64,000 nucleotides of DNA from Alitabrizicola rongguiensis (GTDB lineage: Bacteria > Pseudomonadota > Alphaproteobacteria > Rhodobacterales > Rhodobacteraceae). Shown piece after piece: positions 59,559 to 64,000 of this stretch. Within the stretch, counting starts at the first letter, position 1. Each line of letters starts with the position of its first letter. The notes below the pieces were generated by a model. That model had not been told where the DNA came from, did no database searches, and saw only the letters and a list, made by a program, of their open reading frames with translations. The translations under genes and the position numbers were made by a program. The DNA is taken from positions 62,001 to 126,000 of the forward strand of contig NZ_JAKENF010000004.1 of the NCBI RefSeq assembly GCF_021491355.1, given 5' to 3'.

Positions 59559-59962
59559 CAGGCGGATTTGGGCTCAGGCCAGCCAAGCCGACATCAGCCA
59601 CCGCGCGATTGGCCAAGTGACCTGGGTCGAGGCTCCAAAGAAGAGCCTCGTTGGCGCAACCCATCTTCAACATCCACTGAAAAGACCAATCCGGCGACAG
59701 CCGTGAACGTCTTCCGCCGCGGCTTTGGCGGGGTACGTACCTGGCTGCAGTCGCTCGACTTGAGCTGAAAACTCCGCCGGCAGGCAACGGCGGGCCAATC
59801 GGATTTGTCCACAGGAGATTGATCAAGAAATTGCTTTACAGGCTTCCTCTTTGGCCACACCATATCTAGTAAGCGCGGTGTCGGGCAAACGCCGTAGCTT
59901 GCCAGACACCCAGCTTCTTGTGGGTCTCGGCCCGCCGGAAGCTTCATAAAGAGGCCGGGCAT
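59559..59962. other. Intergenic region
   Basis: A 404-base gap between the LpxR-type and YbjN-like genes. It contains an eight-base hairpin (CGAGGCTC/GAGCCTCG) at 59628-59650, probably the end of the LpxR transcript, and a second weak GC-rich hairpin near 59771-59790. Open frames here have no similarity or start signals. The AT-richer part near 59830-59870 may hold the promoter of the next operon. Confidence 0.5.
59628..59650 (+). terminator. Hairpin after LpxR-type gene
   Basis: CGAGGCTC and GAGCCTCG form a perfect eight-base stem around a seven-base loop, 69 bases after the stop codon. It lacks a long T-run, so termination is likely but not certain. Confidence 0.45.
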
Positions 59963-60466
59963 ATGTCGCTTTCCGAAGACTTCCTGTCGACCGAGGATCT
60001 GCATCCGATCGACATCGTCGAAACCCTGGCCGAGCACCACGACTGGGAGTTCGACCGCGTCACCGACGACCAGATCGCCATGGCGGTCGAAGGGCAGTGG
60101 CGGACGTATTCGCTGACCCTGGCCTGGTCGGCACAGGACGAGACGCTGCGCCTGATCTGCACCTTCGAGATGGAGCCACCCGAGAAGCGGATGGGCGAGT
60201 TCTACGACGTGCTGAACCGTTGCAACGACATGGTCTGGACGGGCGCCTTCACCTTCTGGGCCGAGCAGAAACTGATGGTGTGGCGGTACGGCCTCGTACT
60301 TTCGGGAGGGCAGGTCGCAACGCCAGAGCAGATCGACCGCCTCATCGGCAGCGCGGTCATGGCGGCCGAGCGCTTCTATCCGGCTTTCCAGCTTGTCTCC
60401 TGGGCGGAAAGGTCGCCAGCGGAGGCCATGAAAGTCGCCATTGCCGAGGCCTACGGGCGCGCCTAA
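59963..60466 (+). CDS. YbjN-domain protein
   Basis: A 167-residue YbjN-type protein: MSLSEDFLSTEDLHPIDIVE, YSLTLAWSAQDETLRLICTF and RMGEFYDVLNRCNDMVWTG. Family members are soluble alpha/beta proteins that resemble type III secretion chaperones; their role is poorly known. Adjacency to proC in this group of bacteria is common. Start at 59963 follows GAGG. Confidence 0.8.
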   Translation: MSLSEDFLSTEDLHPIDIVETLAEHHDWEFDRVTDDQIAMAVEGQWRTYSLTLAWSAQDETLRLICTFEMEPPEKRMGEFYDVLNRCNDMVWTGAFTFWAEQKLMVWRYGLVLSGGQVATPEQIDRLIGSAVMAAERFYPAFQLVSWAERSPAEAMKVAIAEAYGRA

Positions 60467-60496
60467 CCTCGGCCCCCGAACGATCGGGGAAGGCAG

Positions 60497-61318
60497 ATGA
60501 GTTTTGACAAGGTGAACCGCCGGGGGCTGGTCCTGCTTGGCTGTGGCAAGATGGGCTCGGCCATGCTGGAAGGCTGGCTCCGACAGGGATTGGCGCTGAA
60601 TGCCGTCTGGGTGATTGAGCCGAATCCGACAGACTGGCTGAAAGGCCTGGCAACCAAGGGCGCGCACCTTAATCAGGGGCTGCCTGACAGCCCCGCCATC
60701 GTCCTCGTGGCCGTCAAGCCGCAGATGATGTCGGACGCTCTGCCGGTGCTGACACCGCTTGGCGGGGGCGAGACGCTGTTCGTCTCGGTCGCGGCGGGGA
60801 CCCCGATCGGTTTCTACGAGCAGGTCTTGGGAGCGGCCACACCGGTAGTGCGCGCAATGCCCAACACACCGGCGGCGGTCGGGCGTGGCATCACCGCCAT
60901 TACCGGCAACGCCGCAGCGACAGAAGAAGATCTGGCGACGGCCGAGACTTTCCTCTCCGCTGTCGGACATGTGGTCCGGCTCGAGGGCGAGCATCAGATG
61001 GATGCCGTGACGGCCGTGTCCGGCTCCGGTCCCGCCTATGTTTTCCACCTGATCGAGGCGCTGGCCGCTGCCGGCGTGGCCGAAGGGTTGCCCCCAGATC
61101 TGGCGATGCAACTCGCGCGGGCCACAGTCACCGGTGCAGGTGAACTTGCCAACCGCGCACCGGAAAGCGCCGAGCAATTGCGGGTGAACGTCACTTCGCC
61201 CGGAGGGACAACCGCAGCGGCGCTGAAGGTCCTCATGGATCCCGAGACCGGCTTTCCGCCGCTCCTGCGGAAGGCGGTGAAAGCCGCGGCAGATCGCGGA
61301 CGGGAGTTGGGCAAGTGA
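60497..61318 (+). CDS. proC: Pyrroline-5-carboxylate reductase
   Basis: A 273-residue protein. N-terminal Rossmann motif VLLGCGKMGSAMLEGWL, VAVKPQMMSD, PNTPAAVGRGITAITGN, and the dimerisation part VTAVSGSGPAYVFHLIEALA with the conserved SPGGTTAAAL strand. It makes proline from pyrroline-5-carboxylate with NAD(P)H. The gene overlaps csaA by GTGA. Length matches the family. Confidence 0.95.
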   Translation: MSFDKVNRRGLVLLGCGKMGSAMLEGWLRQGLALNAVWVIEPNPTDWLKGLATKGAHLNQGLPDSPAIVLVAVKPQMMSDALPVLTPLGGGETLFVSVAAGTPIGFYEQVLGAATPVVRAMPNTPAAVGRGITAITGNAAATEEDLATAETFLSAVGHVVRLEGEHQMDAVTAVSGSGPAYVFHLIEALAAAGVAEGLPPDLAMQLARATVTGAGELANRAPESAEQLRVNVTSPGGTTAAALKVLMDPETGFPPLLRKAVKAAADRGRELGK

Positions 61319-61650
61319 CGATCAGTTTTGACGATTTCCTGAAGGTCGACATCCGTGTCGGCCGTATCACCCGCGCCGAACCCTTTCCCGAGGCGCGAAA
61401 ACCCGCGATCAAGCTCTGGGTCGATTTCGGACAGGAGATCGGAGAAAAGAAGTCGTCAGCCCAGATCACCCGCCACTACACTCCAGAGGGGCTGGTTGGT
61501 CGGCAAGTGCTGGCGGTCGTCAATTTTCCTCCGCGCCAGATCGGCAAGGTAATGTCCGAGGTACTGGTACTCGGCGTACCGGACGAGGACGGCGAAGTGG
61601 TCCTGATCGGCCCTGGACATGACGTGCCACTTGGCGGGAGACTTTTCTGA
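61315..61650 (+). CDS. csaA: tRNA-binding protein CsaA
   Basis: A 111-residue OB-fold protein: FDDFLKVDIRVGRITRAEPF, LWVDFGQEIGEKKSSAQI, GRQVLAVVNFPPRQIGKVMS and EVLVLGVPDEDGEVVLIGP. CsaA is a dimeric tRNA-binding protein, proposed as a chaperone. The start is GTG, overlapping proC's stop. The stop overlaps the next gene by one base. Confidence 0.9.
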   Translation: MTISFDDFLKVDIRVGRITRAEPFPEARKPAIKLWVDFGQEIGEKKSSAQITRHYTPEGLVGRQVLAVVNFPPRQIGKVMSEVLVLGVPDEDGEVVLIGPGHDVPLGGRLF

Positions 61651-62597
61651 TGCGCCTTCTCATTACACGGCCCCTACCCAAAGCCATTGTCGATGCCGCG
61701 TCTGCCCGGTTTGAGACCGTGGTTCGGCCGGAAACTGTGCCGCTTGGCGAGACGGAACTGCGGTCGGCCTTGCGCGACTTCGATCTAGTTCTGCCAACCC
61801 TGCGCGATGCCTTCAACGCCCAGGTGTTTGCGGATGTCCCGCAGCCCCGGACGAAGCTGCTTGCGAACTTCGGGGTGGGATATAACCATATCGACGTTGC
61901 GGCAGCCCGAGCGGCAGGTGTGGCCGTGAGCAACACCCCTGGCGCTGTAACCGAGGCGACCGCCGACATCGGCCTCACTCTGATCCTGATGGCCGCGCGG
62001 CGGGCCAGCGAGGGAGAGCGCCTGCTGCGCTCAGGCAAGTGGGATGGCTGGCATCCGACGCAGCTTCTCGGGATGCATCCAGGAGGAAAGACGGTCGGCA
62101 TCATCGGCATGGGCCGGATCGGCAAGGCGGTCGCGCGGCGCTGCGCGCTCGGCCTAGGGATGAGCGTGATCTTCTATAACCGCTCGCCCGTTCCTGATCC
62201 GGGCGTTCCGGCACGGCAAGTTTCCTTCGAAGAGGCGCTCGGGGCTGATGTGGTGGTGGTCACTCTGGCTGCGACGCCCGAGACAAAGCGTCTGATCGAC
62301 GCGAAGGCCCTCGCGCGGATGAAGCCGAGCGCGATATTCGTCAACATCGCGCGGGGCGACATCGTCCATGAGGAAGCGCTGGTGGACGCCTTGCAGACCG
62401 GAATGATCGCCGGAGCGGGACTGGATGTCTACGAGTTTGAGCCGAAGATCACGCCTGCCCTGCTGACGATGGACAACGTCACCCTCCTGCCCCATCTCGG
62501 GACGGCCGCGCTGGAGGTGCGAACCTCGATGGGCCTCATGGCGGTGGACAACCTGATCGCCTTCGCCGAGGGGCGGCCGCTTCCGAACGCGGTCTGA
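61650..62597 (+). CDS. D-2-hydroxyacid dehydrogenase, glyoxylate/hydroxypyruvate reductase type
   Basis: A 315-residue protein: ANFGVGYNHIDVAAARAAGV, TPGAVTEATADIGLTLILMA, a Rossmann GKTVGIIGMGRIGKAVARR with VVTLAATPETKRLIDA, NIARGDIVHEEALVDALQTG with the catalytic Arg/Glu region and PHLGTAALEVR with the catalytic His. It reduces glyoxylate or hydroxypyruvate, or oxidises D-glycerate. Translationally coupled to csaA. Confidence 0.9.
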   Translation: MRLLITRPLPKAIVDAASARFETVVRPETVPLGETELRSALRDFDLVLPTLRDAFNAQVFADVPQPRTKLLANFGVGYNHIDVAAARAAGVAVSNTPGAVTEATADIGLTLILMAARRASEGERLLRSGKWDGWHPTQLLGMHPGGKTVGIIGMGRIGKAVARRCALGLGMSVIFYNRSPVPDPGVPARQVSFEEALGADVVVVTLAATPETKRLIDAKALARMKPSAIFVNIARGDIVHEEALVDALQTGMIAGAGLDVYEFEPKITPALLTMDNVTLLPHLGTAALEVRTSMGLMAVDNLIAFAEGRPLPNAV

Positions 62598-62610
62598 GGT
62601 TCAGGCGGCC

Positions 62611-63264
62611 ATGATCATCTCGCACGGCCGCAGGTACATCTTTGTCCACATCCCCAAGACCGGCGGCACCGCCCTGACTCTGGCGCTGGAAGCGCGCGCG
62701 ATGAAGGACGACATCCTGATCGGCGACACGCCGAAGGCCCGCGCCCGGCGTGGGCGGCTGAATGGAGTGAAGGCAGCCGGGCGGCTGTGGAAGCACTCCA
62801 CGCTTGCCGACATTGCAGGGATGGTCAGCGATGACGATCTGGATGCCGCATTTACCCTAACTCTTGTTCGTAATCCGTGGGATCGCGCTGTCAGCTACTA
62901 TCACTGGCTACGGGCGCAATCCTTTGCGCATCCCGCCGTTGGTCTGGCCAAGGTCCACGATTTCGCGGGCTTCCTCGCCCATCCGCAAACGCAGGCCAGC
63001 CTTGCCGCCTGGCCCTACGGCGCCTACATGCGCGACCCGACCGGGATGGAGCGCTGTTCCCTCTATGCCCGGCTGGAGCATCTGGACGAAGACCTCGCCC
63101 CATTCGAGGCGCATCTGGGGTTCAGGGTGACGCCCCTGCCCCGCACCAATGAAAGCGACCGCCAGCGGGACTGGCGGCCTTATTACGATGCAGCGACAGC
63201 GGACCTCCTCGCACGCCTCTGCGCCGAGGATATCGGGCGCTTCGGCTACCGCTTCGACCCTTAG
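62611..63264 (+). CDS. Sulfotransferase-family protein
   Basis: A 217-residue protein. YIFVHIPKTGGTALTLAL is the 5'-phosphosulfate loop and TLTLVRNPWDRAVSYYHWLR the 3'-phosphate binding site, both for PAPS. The length is small but complete for the family. Acceptor unknown; may modify polysaccharide or lipid. Its stop overlaps the convergent fadJ-type gene by four bases. Confidence 0.85.
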   Translation: MIISHGRRYIFVHIPKTGGTALTLALEARAMKDDILIGDTPKARARRGRLNGVKAAGRLWKHSTLADIAGMVSDDDLDAAFTLTLVRNPWDRAVSYYHWLRAQSFAHPAVGLAKVHDFAGFLAHPQTQASLAAWPYGAYMRDPTGMERCSLYARLEHLDEDLAPFEAHLGFRVTPLPRTNESDRQRDWRPYYDAATADLLARLCAEDIGRFGYRFDP

Positions 63265-64000
63265 GCCGCCTTGGCCGCCGGAGCGAAACGGCCGTAGAAA
63301 CTTTCGCCTTTCGCCGCCATCTCGCGCAGAAGCTCCGGTGCGGCGAAGCGGTCGCCATGGCGCGCCGTCAGCGCGTCGCAGATCTCCACGGCCCGAGCCG
63401 CACCGATGATGTCGAGCCAGCTGAACGGTCCGCCCGACCACGGTGCAAAGCCCCAGCCCAGGATCGCGCCGACATCACCCTCGCGGATGTCGGTCAGTAC
63501 ACCTTGCTCGAGCGCCCGCACTGCCTCCAAAGCCTGGATCATCAGCAGGCGATGCTCGACGTCGGTCAGCGGCGACTGGGCATCGGCGACTGGCCAGTGG
63601 GCAGCCAGCCCCTCCCAAAGCCCTTCGCGCTTGCCCGACACGTCATACGCATAGAAACCCGCATTGGCCTTGCGACCCAGCCGCCCCTCGCCCGCCATGG
63701 CGAACAGCACTTCGTCCACCGCGCCATCGGGATAGGCTTCGCCCGTGGCCGCCTTCGTCGCCTTGGCGATCTTCACGCCGAGATCAATCGAGGTTTCGTC
63801 CACCAGTTGCAGAGGGCCGAGCGGCATGCCGACCAGCTTCGCCGCATTCTCGATGAAGACCGGCTCGACCCCTTCGGCGACCATGCGGATGCCTTCGTTG
63901 ATGTAGGGGATGATGCAGCGATTGGCGTAGAAGAACCGCGCGTCGTTGACGACGATCGGCGTCTTGCGGATCTGGCGGACGAAATCGAGCGCCTTGGCCA
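63261..64000 (-). CDS. 3-hydroxyacyl-CoA dehydrogenase C-terminal part of a fatty acid oxidation protein (5' end outside window)
   Basis: The visible 245 residues (running off the right edge upstream) match the C-terminal 3-hydroxyacyl-CoA dehydrogenase domains of FadJ/FadB-type proteins: KTPIVVNDARFFYANRCIIP, NEGIRMVAEGVEPVFIENAA, GMPLGPLQLVDETSIDLGVK, GRLGRKANAGFYAYDVSG and ILGWGFAPWSGGPFSWLDII. It catalyses step 3 of beta-oxidation. The hydratase half is expected outside the window. Confidence 0.85.
   Translation of the reverse strand, partial: AKALDFVRQIRKTPIVVNDARFFYANRCIIPYINEGIRMVAEGVEPVFIENAAKLVGMPLGPLQLVDETSIDLGVKIAKATKAATGEAYPDGAVDEVLFAMAGEGRLGRKANAGFYAYDVSGKREGLWEGLAAHWPVADAQSPLTDVEHRLLMIQALEAVRALEQGVLTDIREGDVGAILGWGFAPWSGGPFSWLDIIGAARAVEICDALTARHGDRFAAPELLREMAAKGESFYGRFAPAAKAA

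Noticed and set aside
59594-61177. 527-residue minus-strand open frame
   Set aside because: It is antisense to the YbjN-like and proC genes and has no start signal or domain.
1-64000. CRISPR array
   Set aside because: No regularly spaced repeats with unique spacers were seen. The GGTGACAC copies are short and irregularly spaced.

Overview
The window is GC-rich alphaproteobacterial DNA, most likely from a Rhodobacterales bacterium. The evidence is the right-hand chromosomal block (YbjN-like gene, proC, csaA, D-2-hydroxyacid dehydrogenase, sulfotransferase, fadJ-type gene), the GTA-like tail hub proteins, and a LexA box of the alphaproteobacterial GTTC-N7-GTTC type. No species can be named from sequence alone.

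From the left edge to about 50.9 kb lies a siphovirus-type prophage whose left end is outside the window. Its late genes run on the minus strand, so they read right to left: terminase small and large subunits, gpW-like joiner, portal, ClpP-type protease, decoration protein, major capsid protein, head-tail joiner, DUF6441 protein, tail terminator, tail tube, a chaperone pair with a programmed -1 frameshift, tape measure, distal tail, hub, a tail-tip protein with a von Willebrand A domain, tail fibre-like proteins, a DUF6127 membrane protein and an M15 peptidase endolysin. Plus-strand accessory genes sit at several junctions of this module: a winged-helix protein, a thermonuclease, a small membrane protein, an Xre-RES toxin-antitoxin pair, a pRiA4b ORF-3 protein, a DUF3489 protein and a Phd-RelE pair.

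Between 26.6 and 46.1 kb is the early, DNA-metabolism part: a C5 methyltransferase with a second coding-like frame, a ParB/N4-N6 methyltransferase fusion, a RuvC-like resolvase, a VapE primase-helicase, a RecD-like helicase, a PD-(D/E)XK nuclease, an SSB-like protein, a Sak4-like recombinase and a sigma-like factor. It is interrupted at 31.4-36.9 kb by a self-contained cassette: a WYL regulator of the BrxR/CapW type, divergent from sbcD, sbcC and a small zinc-binding gene. A 430-bp non-coding stretch with repeated GGTGACAC motifs (31.1-31.4 kb) looks like an origin or operator array. At 46.2-48.4 kb an uncharacterised two-gene unit sits behind a LexA box. A DUF2924/serine-recombinase module (48.5-50.9 kb) is the probable integration module.

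From 50.9 to 57.9 kb is a tightly coupled restriction operon: Phd-like protein, HsdM, half-length single-domain HsdS, an HNH-type (BstXI-like) restriction enzyme, HsdR. It combines a Type I motor subunit with a separate nuclease. tRNA-Ser(GCT), with promoter and terminator, separates it from the chromosomal genes on the right.
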